Part shown: positions 16,625 through 23,941 of the stretch, one piece after another
How the letters are laid out: every line of letters begins with the position of its first letter
How positions within the stretch are numbered: the stretch's first letter is position 1
Made by a program: the position numbers and the translations under genes
Source of the DNA: an uncultured Chloroflexota bacterium
Lineage (GTDB): Bacteria; Chloroflexota; Dehalococcoidia; UBA3495
Length of the DNA: 25,648 nucleotides
Assembly (NCBI GenBank): GCA_913031095.1
Contig: CAJWGH010000002.1
Span: forward strand, 1-25,648
Direction of reading: 5' to 3'
Notes under the pieces: model-generated
Database searches by the model: none
What the model was told of the DNA's origin: nothing
What the model saw: the letters and a program-made list of their open reading frames with translations, nothing else

Positions 16625-17743
16625 ATGAAGATAACCGAAGTCACCAGCGAAGTATTTGAGTGGGAGAGGCCAGGCATCTGGAACGGCGGACACTTCTACG
16701 GACCGGGCAGGCTGCACAAAGTCACGGTACACACAGACGAGGGCATCACTGGCTCTGGTTGGAACGGCGGCACAGCAGCAGAGCGCCCGCTTAACCTGTT
16801 CCCAGGATACGTCGATTACTTCCGGCCTTTGGTTGTGGGTCGAGATCCCATGGAGACCAGGGCGCTTTCACATGACCTAGGCGAAAAGCTGATCAAGATA
16901 CTAGGGCCAGGAGGCATCAACACCCAGGTGCTAGCGGCCATAAACATCGCCTGCTGGGACATCAAGGGCAAGGCATTGGGCCAATCCATCCATCAGATGC
17001 TAGGCGGTGCCCAGGACCGCATACGCACCTACATCGCGGGTGGCTACTACGCCGAAGGTAAAGGACTAGAAGAATTGCAGGAGGAGGTGCGCTTCAACGT
17101 CCAGGAGATGCACGCTTCGGCCGTGAAGATCAAGATCGGCGACCCCAATGTTGGCGTCGCCGGGGACATGCGGAGGGTTGAAGCCTCTCGAAAGGCCATC
17201 GGTGATGATGTGACTCTTTTAGTTGACGCCAACTGCTCGCTGGACCTTGAGACATCCTTAGAGTTTGCCCGTCAGCTTCCTCAGTACGGCGTCTACTGGT
17301 TCGAGGAGCCACTGCCCATCCATGACTATGAAGGCCACGGCCAACTTTCCGAGGTGTCCAGCGTGAAGATTGCCACTGGGGAAAATGGCTACCACCTGGC
17401 ACATTTCAAATCGCTGTTGGACCACAAAGGAGCGGCCGTCTTGAATGTGGATGTGAGCATCGTGCCGGGCTACGACATCGCCAAGGACATCACCGACCTG
17501 GCCGCCGAGCGGGGTGTGTCAATCGCCCCTCACGGTTGCCAGGAACTACAACTACCCCTAGCGGCGGCTATTCCTCACGGCGAGTTCCTGGAAATATACC
17601 CGGTGGCGGTAGACCCGCTTCGGGTCGAGATGTTCCAGCCGCTGCTGGAGCCTGATGATGACGGCTATGTGACAGTGTCAGACAGACCAGGAATCGGGTA
17701 CGAGCTGAACATGGACCTGCTCAACCGTTATAGGGTTAGGTAG
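16625..17743 (+). CDS. enolase-superfamily dehydratase (mandelate racemase/muconate lactonizing type)
   Basis: A 372-residue enolase-superfamily enzyme, which abstracts the proton next to a carboxylate with Mg2+ help; many members dehydrate sugar acids. The complete catalytic set is visible: K168-x-K170 in AVKIKIG as base, metal ligands D201 (LLVDANCS), E227 (FEEPLP) and E253 (TGENG), and the second base pair D276 (NVDVS) and H303 (IAPHGCQE). The N-terminal capping domain (1-125) includes a loop GGHFYGPGRLHKVTVHTDEG that shapes specificity. The intact His-Asp dyad and K-x-K together are the mandelate racemase-group arrangement. A GNAT gene follows after 5 bases. The exact acid substrate is not predictable by eye. 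Multiple divergent paralogs of this family are characteristic of SAR202 genomes (established knowledge), which supports the taxonomic guess. Confidence 0.94.
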   Translation: MKITEVTSEVFEWERPGIWNGGHFYGPGRLHKVTVHTDEGITGSGWNGGTAAERPLNLFPGYVDYFRPLVVGRDPMETRALSHDLGEKLIKILGPGGINTQVLAAINIACWDIKGKALGQSIHQMLGGAQDRIRTYIAGGYYAEGKGLEELQEEVRFNVQEMHASAVKIKIGDPNVGVAGDMRRVEASRKAIGDDVTLLVDANCSLDLETSLEFARQLPQYGVYWFEEPLPIHDYEGHGQLSEVSSVKIATGENGYHLAHFKSLLDHKGAAVLNVDVSIVPGYDIAKDITDLAAERGVSIAPHGCQELQLPLAAAIPHGEFLEIYPVAVDPLRVEMFQPLLEPDDDGYVTVSDRPGIGYELNMDLLNRYRVR

Positions 17744-17748
17744 AGATC

Positions 17749-18237
17749 ATGAGCACCGAGATAAACATCGAACCAGCCCTGCCTGGTGATGCGGGCCTTG
17801 TTCTCCAGTTCATTAAAGGTTTGGCTGAATACGAGAACCTATCCGACAAAGTTGTGGCCACGGAAGCCAACATCCACGAGTCTTTGTTCGGCGAAAACGC
17901 TAATGCGGAAGCTGTTTTCGCTTATCAAGGTTCAGAGGCAGTTGGCTGCGCGATATTCTGCCAGCACTACTCCACCTATTCGGGGCGGTCCAGCCTTTAT
18001 CTGGAAGACATCTTTGTGATTCCAGACAAGCGGGGCAGCGGAGTGGGCCGGGAGTTAATGACCTTCGGCGCAAAGTTAGCCCGGTCACGCGGCTACCTGA
18101 GGATGGAATGGTCAGTGCTGGACTGGAACGAGCCGGCGATCGGCTTCTACGAAAACCTGGGGGCCCGGCGTCTAAACGGCTGGTCGATCTACCAGCTAAC
18201 CGGGGAAGCACTAGAACGGCTAGGACCTGCGGACTAG
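17749..18237 (+). CDS. GNAT family N-acetyltransferase (SSAT-like)
   Basis: A 162-residue GNAT acetyltransferase using acetyl-CoA. The acetyl-CoA pyrophosphate loop is in YLEDIFVIPDKRGSGVGREL (about 85-104; R-G-x-G-V-G). The late strand-helix VLDWNEPAIGFYENLGA (about 123-139) is the usual motif B with W-N-x-x-A-x-x-F-Y. The two segments together resemble the spermidine/thialysine acetyltransferase branch, so an amine or amino-acid-like acceptor is likely. The ATG lies 5 bases after the enolase-superfamily stop, with a weak GTAGAG site, indicating translational coupling. It converges on the DinB-like gene over a 165-base gap without a clear terminator. Whether it serves the dehydratase pathway or is a passenger is not known. 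Confidence 0.9.
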   Translation: MSTEINIEPALPGDAGLVLQFIKGLAEYENLSDKVVATEANIHESLFGENANAEAVFAYQGSEAVGCAIFCQHYSTYSGRSSLYLEDIFVIPDKRGSGVGRELMTFGAKLARSRGYLRMEWSVLDWNEPAIGFYENLGARRLNGWSIYQLTGEALERLGPAD

Positions 18238-18402
18238 ATACTAAGCTTACGAGCTCCGCTGCGTCTTTTCCGTTCATCCTGAACTCCAACCCAGGTAGAG
18301 AGCTTAGGTCAATCAGTCCTTTCGGATGGTCAACATTCCTGTGCTCAGTGATTCAACGGAGCTCAGCAATATCAGTTAGAGATTATGAGTATTCAAAGCC
18401 CT

Positions 18403-19257
18403 CTATATTCCCTTGAACCACTGGCTGAATTGCTCGGCCAATACTTTGTCCCCGTCTATCGCCAAATGTCCTTGCGAAATCGCCTCTGCCGCTGAGATTC
18501 GTCCGTACATCAGAAGCGCGAATATGTGTGTGTGGCAACGGAACATCACGTCAGCCGTGCCCCCTGCATCCTGTTCGTAGCGGAACTTGTCGCCTTCCAC
18601 AACGATATCCGCGGTCACAGGCACAGGGCTTTTCACCTCGAACCGGTAGCGCACCGGATTATCGAGAGCCGAACCTGACCAAAATGCCCACCGCAGTGAA
18701 CCCGAAGCAAACGATTCCTGGATTAAGATGACCATGGACTCCAAGCTGGCGGCAGAAAGACCTGCCTTCTCTTCAATAGCCGACCGGATGTCCCACTGGT
18801 GAAGGACGATCTCTTTGAAGCGGAGGTCCACGAAGTTCCCAGCAGGTACTATGCTGCCAGGGTGGTAACAGGGCTTGGCCTGGTCTTCCGGACCTAGGCC
18901 AGTGAGCAGATCTACCAGATGGTTGTCCTTCTCGATGTAGGTCTCTAGCAGCTTATCACCTAGCCGTTCCCGGGCGGCGATGGACGACTTGGCCAGTGCG
19001 TCGGCGCTCATCGAGGGATGGCCGGTACCAGCCTCCGGACGCCCTTCTGGTGGTGATGATTCACCCTGAAGGCCACGCGCAACTGTGCCAGCATAGAACT
19101 CAGAGTTCCCAATCAGGTGGGCGACCACATCACCCACTAGCCACTCATCACAAGCGCTCTGCTTACTCCAATATTCGTCAGGCAAGTTCTTGAGGTACTC
19201 CTGAAAGCTCTGAGACTCAGACCTATACAGTTGGGCTCGTTCTTCAAATGAAAGCAA
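18403..19257 (-). CDS. DinB/maleylpyruvate isomerase-like thiol-dependent enzyme with SCP2-like tail
   Basis: From the TTG at 19257 this is a 284-residue protein of the mycothiol-dependent maleylpyruvate isomerase (MDMPI)-like family. The N-terminal four-helix bundle (about 1-165) has the expected metal triad: H47 in VVAHLIGN, and E149-x-x-x-H153 in FKEIVLHQWDIR, matching the His, Glu-x3-His ligands of the family. The C-terminal part (about 195-284; VTADIVVEGDKF, then ISQGHLAIDGDK) resembles the SCP2-type domain fused to such proteins. The frame stays open for 63 more codons upstream, to 19446, but that would overlap the epoxide hydrolase by 127 bases. The TTG with GGAGG four bases upstream is the better start. 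Third gene of the amidohydrolase/epoxide hydrolase operon. Family members transfer or use mycothiol, bacillithiol or related thiols; which thiol is used here is unknown. Confidence 0.82.
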   Translation of the reverse strand: MLSFEERAQLYRSESQSFQEYLKNLPDEYWSKQSACDEWLVGDVVAHLIGNSEFYAGTVARGLQGESSPPEGRPEAGTGHPSMSADALAKSSIAARERLGDKLLETYIEKDNHLVDLLTGLGPEDQAKPCYHPGSIVPAGNFVDLRFKEIVLHQWDIRSAIEEKAGLSAASLESMVILIQESFASGSLRWAFWSGSALDNPVRYRFEVKSPVPVTADIVVEGDKFRYEQDAGGTADVMFRCHTHIFALLMYGRISAAEAISQGHLAIDGDKVLAEQFSQWFKGI

Positions 19258-19319
19258 ATGGCCTCCAGTTACTAAGCTATTATCTGGGAGTATAGAGTTC
19301 GGCCGATAGACCTTTATAC

Positions 19320-20471
19320 CTATCTGAAGTCTCGGAAGAACGCACGTACATCTTCGGCTAATAACTGAGGCTCTTCTAAAGCCGCAAAGTGCCCGCCCCG
19401 CGTCATTTCCGTCCAGCGGCGCACGTCGTATGAGCGTTCTCCCCACTCTCTAGGTGGCTTAGATATCTCCTGGGGAAACATCGCCATTCCTGCTGGCGCA
19501 GGAATTTTTTTATCTTTGTCCATAGTCCACACATTCTTCTGATTTTCGAAGTACATCCGCGTTGATGAGCTAATGGTCTGGGTCACCCAGTAGATGGTGA
19601 CTATGGTCAGCAGTTCGTCTTTACTGTAACTCTTTTCCACGTCGCCGCCGCAGTCACTCCAGGTGCGATATTTCTCCACGATCCACGACGCCAATCCAGC
19701 AGGAGAGTCATTCAGCCCGTACGCAAGGGTCTGGGGTTTAGTGCCTTGGATGTGGTTGTAACCGCCCTCATCATCGAACCACTTATTACGTTGGGTGATG
19801 AGCGCCTGTTCCTCCTCAGTAACCGCTCGAGAACCAGGACCAAGATAGGGCGTAGGCCTGGTGACAGAGGTCAGATGAATCCCATACAAACTGTCGGAGT
19901 GGTCGAACCCCAGGAGAGCCGTGACCCCGCTGCCAATGTCGCCTCCCTGGGCTGCGAACTTGGGGTAACCCAGGTTCTGGGTCATCAGTTTGTTCCACAT
20001 CCCAGCCACCCGCTGGACCTCCATTCCCCTATCCTTTGCATGGTCAGAGAATCCAAATCCGGGTAATGATGGAGCGACGACGTCAAATGAATCGGCAGCG
20101 TCTCCGCCGTGACTCGCTGGGTCACAGAGTAGAGGAATAATCTTGGTCATCTCGAAGAAGCAACTTGGCCAGCCGTGGGTGATGATTAACGGGATGGGGT
20201 TTGGGCCTTTGCCTTTCTCGTGGACGAAATGAATGTCCAGACCGTCCACTTCAGACTTGAAGTGGTTGAACTCGTTAAGTTTAGCTTCCTGGGCGCGCCA
20301 ATCGAAGTCTGTCCGCCAATACTCCACCAGTTCTTTTATGTAGGCCAGGTTGCTTCCATACTCCCAACCGCTGTTGGGAATCTCATCCGGCCAGCGGGTG
20401 TCAGCCAATCGCTGCCTAAGGTCTTCGAGAACTCTATCTTCTACGGCAATGGTAAATGGTTTCACATCCAT
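19320..20471 (-). CDS. epoxide hydrolase (EHN + alpha/beta hydrolase)
   Basis: A 383-residue epoxide hydrolase adding water to an epoxide to give a diol. The N-terminal EHN domain (1-110) starts FTIAVEDRVLEDLRQRL and includes TRWPDE and W36EYGSN, typical of the microsomal/juvenile-hormone-type group. The alpha/beta hydrolase part has the oxyanion motif H99-G-W-P, the nucleophile D178 in AAQGGDIGS, and the C-terminal histidine H361 in TRGGHFAALEEP. That the nucleophile is Asp supports epoxide hydrolase rather than esterase activity. FEN and Y-rich cap segments (about 290-310) contain candidates for the activating tyrosine. AGGAG 10 bases upstream supports the ATG at 20471. It lies 26 bases after the amidohydrolase and 62 bases before the DinB-like gene, so all three are likely one transcript. 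The natural epoxide is unknown. Confidence 0.94.
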   Translation of the reverse strand: MDVKPFTIAVEDRVLEDLRQRLADTRWPDEIPNSGWEYGSNLAYIKELVEYWRTDFDWRAQEAKLNEFNHFKSEVDGLDIHFVHEKGKGPNPIPLIITHGWPSCFFEMTKIIPLLCDPASHGGDAADSFDVVAPSLPGFGFSDHAKDRGMEVQRVAGMWNKLMTQNLGYPKFAAQGGDIGSGVTALLGFDHSDSLYGIHLTSVTRPTPYLGPGSRAVTEEEQALITQRNKWFDDEGGYNHIQGTKPQTLAYGLNDSPAGLASWIVEKYRTWSDCGGDVEKSYSKDELLTIVTIYWVTQTISSSTRMYFENQKNVWTMDKDKKIPAPAGMAMFPQEISKPPREWGERSYDVRRWTEMTRGGHFAALEEPQLLAEDVRAFFRDFR

Positions 20472-20497
20472 AAAAATTTACTCCTGTATGGGCCTCG

Positions 20498-21514
20498 TTA
20501 AACGTTGATGTTATAAACGCGAGCGGCGGTGTCATGGAACATGGCGGCGCGATCCGTAGGCGAATAGCCACTGGACAATCGTTTGAAGGCGTTCCACAGC
20601 ACATTGTAAGAATAGGAGATCTTGTCCACCGGGTAGTTACTCTCGAACATACACCGATCGGAACCGAACTGCCGTATGCAATGTTCCATCAGGGGGCTAA
20701 GTTGCTGGGCCAGATCCTCAGAGCCAATGGGCTTCTCTAATTGGTCCCATCCATACGCGAATCTTGCCTGGCCCACACCGCCCAGCTTTAAGACGATGTT
20801 GGGGCATTTGGCCATTTCTTCAATTCCCTTGCGCCACGCTGGTAAGACCTCGTCATCTCGGTTGGCGTATGGTCCTACGCGCACCAGTCCGCCGATGTGG
20901 TTCAACACAATCGTCAGGTCAGGCAGGGCGCGTGCAAAATCAGCCAATTCTTCGGCCTGGTGAAAATAGAGAGAATTCTCCAGGATTAACCCCATGTCAG
21001 ACAATACCTTGGCGCCAGCCCGGTATCCGTCGGTGCCCAGAGCGCCCTTGATATCTCGGTTAGCTAACTCCGGGCTCTCGTCCCAGCCCACTGAATGTCG
21101 GATGCCCCTAAAACGGTTGGGACTGGCGGTTTTCATAGCCTCCAATACCGGCCGTACCCCTTCGCCTAGTTTTAGGTCTGCGTGTCCGATGATGGCGGCG
21201 GCGGCTTTGGTCGGACTGTGAGCTCCTGAGGCGCTAACGTCAGCGATGGTCTGAATATATTCAACCTCACCCACAGGTTTCATCTCATCTGGCCCATCGG
21301 CGCGGTACTCACACCGGACCTCGATGAACACAGTTGACTTCACGTTATGCCCGCTATTCACGTCCGCAGCTAATTCAGGCAGCAGATACTTTTGATAATC
21401 CAATGGTTCAGGCCGCTGAACCCAAAAATGGTGATGTGGGTCGCATATGGGAATATCAGGCTCTAAGGTCTCTTCAGTGGTCAGCTTCAGCCAGTCATTG
21501 CCAGTAGAGGGCAT
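20498..21514 (-). CDS. amidohydrolase-2 family metal-dependent hydrolase
   Basis: A 338-residue TIM-barrel hydrolase of the amidohydrolase-2 family, which contains lactonases, decarboxylases (such as gamma-resorcylate type) and aryl hydratases. The N-terminal metal pair is H27-x-H29 in CDPHHHFW. LNHIGGLVR (about 204-212) provides a barrel His, and CMFESNYPVDK (about 288-298) holds the late Asp/Ser region. RGIRHSVGW (about 135-143) is also characteristic. The pattern resembles L-fuconolactonase/2-pyrone-4,6-dicarboxylate lactonase-like members. The start has GGAGG 6 bases upstream. It is the first gene of the three-gene operon and is divergent from an SDR over a 93-base region containing the palindrome at 21545-21578. 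The likely chemistry is lactone hydrolysis or decarboxylation; the substrate cannot be told. Confidence 0.92.
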   Translation of the reverse strand: MPSTGNDWLKLTTEETLEPDIPICDPHHHFWVQRPEPLDYQKYLLPELAADVNSGHNVKSTVFIEVRCEYRADGPDEMKPVGEVEYIQTIADVSASGAHSPTKAAAAIIGHADLKLGEGVRPVLEAMKTASPNRFRGIRHSVGWDESPELANRDIKGALGTDGYRAGAKVLSDMGLILENSLYFHQAEELADFARALPDLTIVLNHIGGLVRVGPYANRDDEVLPAWRKGIEEMAKCPNIVLKLGGVGQARFAYGWDQLEKPIGSEDLAQQLSPLMEHCIRQFGSDRCMFESNYPVDKISYSYNVLWNAFKRLSSGYSPTDRAAMFHDTAARVYNINV

Positions 21515-21544
21515 GATGATCCTCCGGATCCGCGTTTAGCGGCC

Positions 21545-21578
21545 CAATAATAGCATGGAGTAGCGGCGTGTATTATTG
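21545..21578. promoter_or_regulatory. symmetrical divergent promoter/operator candidate
   Basis: CAATAATA (21545-21552) and its exact inverted copy TATTATTG (21571-21578) are 18 bases apart. Each arm supplies a TATTAT -10 box (five of six matches) pointing outward. This gives about 25-base leaders to the amidohydrolase (-) and to the SDR (+). The -35 regions would overlap the opposite arm and are poor, suggesting activator or repressor control at the palindrome. Confidence 0.5.
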
Positions 21579-21607
21579 TCTAAGTCGTCCCAGGAGAGAA
21601 GCAAAGT

Positions 21608-22486
21608 ATGTCCGATCTGAACGGGAAGGTTGTAGCGGTCACCGGCGCGGCCAGGGGGTTGGGACGGGCCATGGTCAGAGGATTTCTAGCTGAAGGGGCC
21701 AAGGTGGTGGCCATGGACCTGTCATGGGATCCCTCCGGCTTCTCTGGTGACAAAGACGACGCCTTCCAAAAAGAACTTCAGGGCAGGCAAGACGAAGTGC
21801 TGGTATCGACAGTGGACATCAGTGACACCCAAGCTGTGGAAAATTCGTACATGTCCGCGATGGAGAAGTTTGGCACAGTGGACACTCTGGTGAACAACGC
21901 CAGCCTAAGGCAACGGAACCTATTTCCACCGACCGGGAAGATAACCACTCTGGAAACCGAAGACTCGGACTGGGAAAAAATGTTCGGTGTGGGGGTATTT
22001 GGGACGCTCAAGGTCACCCGCCGGTTCATCCAGCCAATGATAAAGCGAAAAAGCGGCAGCATCATCACGGTAATCAGCGGAGGAGCGATGCACACAGCAG
22101 TCGGCGGCGCTTACGTGGCGCAGCGTTCCGGCAGCCGGGAGATGCCGTACCAATCGGCCAAGGCCGCGACACTGACCATGATGTTCTACCTCGCCGACGA
22201 GGTACGCGAAAACAATGTGGCGGTGAACATATTGATCCCGGGGAACTCCCGCACCACCGGCTATGACGAACAGAACGACGCCCGGCGATCCGAAGGAACG
22301 ACTCAAGCCAGGGCAAGCCGAGTCTCCTTGGTCCCGGAGCACATAATTCCTATCACCTCGTTCTTAGCTAGCCAGGACGCCAACACCGGTGTTACCGGCA
22401 AGTGTTTCGACGTACCCGTCTGGAACATGGAACACGGACTCGGTGCCCCTGAAGCTTGGCGCGACCCAGGCGCCGACCCGGCTTAG
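21608..22486 (+). CDS. short-chain dehydrogenase/reductase (SDR)
   Basis: A 292-residue classical SDR. The cofactor motif is TGAARGLGR (12-20), with acidic D37 (VAMDLS) suggesting NAD(H). NNASLRQRN (96-104) is the N-N-A-G-like motif with Ser for Gly. Catalytic residues are Ser157 in TVISGGAM and Y181-x-x-x-K185 in PYQSAKAA. The segment between Ser157 and Tyr181 carries about ten more residues than usual, and a loop at 40-60 (SWDPSGFSGDKDDAF) is also longer. LIPGNSRTTGY near 208-218 replaces the common P-G motif. The start follows GGAGAG and the divergent palindrome. The 160-residue unknown gene follows after 104 bases and may be co-transcribed. The expected role is oxidation of a diol or hydroxy acid generated by the divergent operon, but this is inference. 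Confidence 0.92.
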   Translation: MSDLNGKVVAVTGAARGLGRAMVRGFLAEGAKVVAMDLSWDPSGFSGDKDDAFQKELQGRQDEVLVSTVDISDTQAVENSYMSAMEKFGTVDTLVNNASLRQRNLFPPTGKITTLETEDSDWEKMFGVGVFGTLKVTRRFIQPMIKRKSGSIITVISGGAMHTAVGGAYVAQRSGSREMPYQSAKAATLTMMFYLADEVRENNVAVNILIPGNSRTTGYDEQNDARRSEGTTQARASRVSLVPEHIIPITSFLASQDANTGVTGKCFDVPVWNMEHGLGAPEAWRDPGADPA

Positions 22487-22590
22487 TTCGTAAAATAGTA
22501 TTTGGTGCATAGCCTCTATTGTGCTATTTTTGGTGCACCTGAATATTTTCAAGTGCCGGCGAATCAGGCCGGTATCGGAGGACCAGATCT

Positions 22591-23073
22591 ATGGCGACAA
22601 AGATTGCCGGAGAAACCTACCGCGGGGAAGCGATTACACTACCCTTGTCCAAAGATGGACAGGTCTCTATATATGTATGGCCTTGTCGAATCCTTAACGT
22701 CCGTGGCATGGGCATGGGCGGACCAACAATCGGAGTTGATGTGGGCAACGAAGAAGTCATACGTTACGATTGCCACGACACGCCCGGCCACTGGCACAAG
22801 GGCGGCTACGACAAACTGGGCAGGCCCGGTAATTCCCACACCGACTTCCCAGAAGGCTTGGTACGGGTTACGGATCAGGTAGATTGGGCGTTGTCGGAGA
22901 TTAAAAACAATGGCGCAGACCTGCTCAGGGGCGCTGAATATAATGAGGCGGCCGACCTGCTCGACTCCTCCATGGTGGACTCGGCGCTGGCAGGCATACG
23001 GGCCCATTGCGTGAAGAATACCGGGCTACGGGACGGAGCCATCACGGACAAGCTCATCGACCCGACAGAGTAA
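22591..23073 (+). CDS. conserved-looking hypothetical protein
   Basis: I do not recognise this 160-residue protein. Residues 1-90 look like a compact beta-rich domain: ITLPLSKDGQVSIYVWPCRI, then VRGMGMGGPTIGVDVGN and IRYDCHDTPGHWHKGGYDKL. The last holds C60-H61, H67 and H69, a His/Cys-rich turn that could bind metal. Residues 90-160 are mostly helical and acidic (VDWALSEIKNN, EYNEAADLLD, MVDSALAGIRAHC). No signal peptide or membrane segment. A GGAGGACC site about 10 bases upstream supports the ATG. Codon use looks like the neighbours. The RYD...H.H pattern loosely recalls small toxin-type or DUF proteins, but that is too weak to name. It is placed downstream of the SDR and is closed by the strongest terminator of the window. 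Confidence 0.7.
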   Translation: MATKIAGETYRGEAITLPLSKDGQVSIYVWPCRILNVRGMGMGGPTIGVDVGNEEVIRYDCHDTPGHWHKGGYDKLGRPGNSHTDFPEGLVRVTDQVDWALSEIKNNGADLLRGAEYNEAADLLDSSMVDSALAGIRAHCVKNTGLRDGAITDKLIDPTE

Positions 23074-23097
23074 TCGGTCAGGCCAAACGAAACCGAC

Positions 23098-23150
23098 TGG
23101 CTAATAATAAAAGCCCCGGCGATTCTCGCCGGGGCTTTTATTATTAGCCA
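23098..23150. terminator. very strong bidirectional terminator (25-bp perfect stem)
   Basis: An uninterrupted 25-bp inverted repeat (23098-23122 with 23126-23150) with a TTC loop. The central GC block is GCCCCGGCGA-type and the flanks are TAATAATAAAA/TTTTATTATTA. It separates the hypothetical gene (+) from the alpha/beta hydrolase (-) whose stop is 12 bases away. Confidence 0.93.
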
Positions 23151-23161
23151 CATCGTTGAAT

Positions 23162-23941
23162 CTATGGATTGATCAACCCAGACTGGTGTCCGATTATGAA
23201 CGTTTCCCAGTGCTCAGCGTAATCAACGACTGCGTTTACCAGAGCCTCCGGCCGGTCTCCGATGATGCAGTGACCGGAGTCATAGACCAGAGCGATATTG
23301 CAGTTGGGAATCTTCTCCCGATACACCCTAGGGGCTTCCGGTGTTACGAAGTGGTCCTCTTGCCCGAAGACCGCTAAGGTCGGGCAATGAATATCCCCCA
23401 ATCGGGCTTCGACCTCAGCGTCGTGAACGCCGACCCCTAAACGACGTGACAACTCAGACTCTTTGTCGTAGATGTCCTGGGATATGTGTGAGCGCTTCGC
23501 CGCATTCTCTTCATGGGCGAAGAGCACTCGGTGGGCGTCAGCTGCGTCTGCGGCAGTTGGAACCTGTTGCGGCTTGATAGACATGGGGGATACCAAAATA
23601 AGAGCTTCCACTTGTTCCGGCGACAATATGGTTTGCCAAAGGGCTACGCTGGCGCCGAAAGACGTTCCGGCGAGGGTGTATTTTTCTGACGTTATCGAGG
23701 CCGCGGCTTTCGCCGCAGTAGATGCTAGATCTCCGATCGACTCGGACTCAGTATTGACAGGAGAACCGCCCGTGCCTGGAAGCTCCAGTGAAAAAACCTG
23801 ATACTGCTCGGCCAATGCGTCATGGAGCACGCTCTCACGCCATCCAGTGGGGTCAAACATCACCACAGGTCTGCCCTGTCCTGCCTCCCAGTAACGAATC
23901 TTGAAGCCGTCTGCCTCAAGTTGTTTCTCCTGGAACAGCAT
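23162..23941 (-). CDS. alpha/beta fold hydrolase
   Basis: A 259-residue alpha/beta hydrolase with an intact catalytic triad: nucleophile S94 in AGTSFGAS, acid D197 in FGQEDHFV and H225 in YDSGHCIIGD. The oxyanion segment is DPTGW rather than the common HGxP, and LELPGTGGSP (53-62) is the loop after beta-4. Members cleave C-C bonds of ring-fission products, esters or lactones. Its ATG shares one base with the TAA stop of the upstream LLM monooxygenase (TAATG overlap), so the two proteins are translationally coupled and probably act in sequence: oxygenation, then hydrolysis of an ester-like product. The substrate is unknown. Confidence 0.92.
   Translation of the reverse strand: MLFQEKQLEADGFKIRYWEAGQGRPVVMFDPTGWRESVLHDALAEQYQVFSLELPGTGGSPVNTESESIGDLASTAAKAAASITSEKYTLAGTSFGASVALWQTILSPEQVEALILVSPMSIKPQQVPTAADAADAHRVLFAHEENAAKRSHISQDIYDKESELSRRLGVGVHDAEVEARLGDIHCPTLAVFGQEDHFVTPEAPRVYREKIPNCNIALVYDSGHCIIGDRPEALVNAVVDYAEHWETFIIGHQSGLINP

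Noticed and set aside
18241..18364. Interleaved inverted repeats (CTAAGCT/AGCTTAG and GAGCTCCG/CGGAGCTC) between GNAT and DinB-like genes
   Set aside because: Arms are 50-100 bases apart and not nested; likely chance palindromes of AGCT type.
19258..19446. Longer N-terminus of the DinB-like protein
   Set aside because: It would overlap the epoxide hydrolase by 127 bases, and the extra residues (many Arg and Cys) look like a shadow of that gene.
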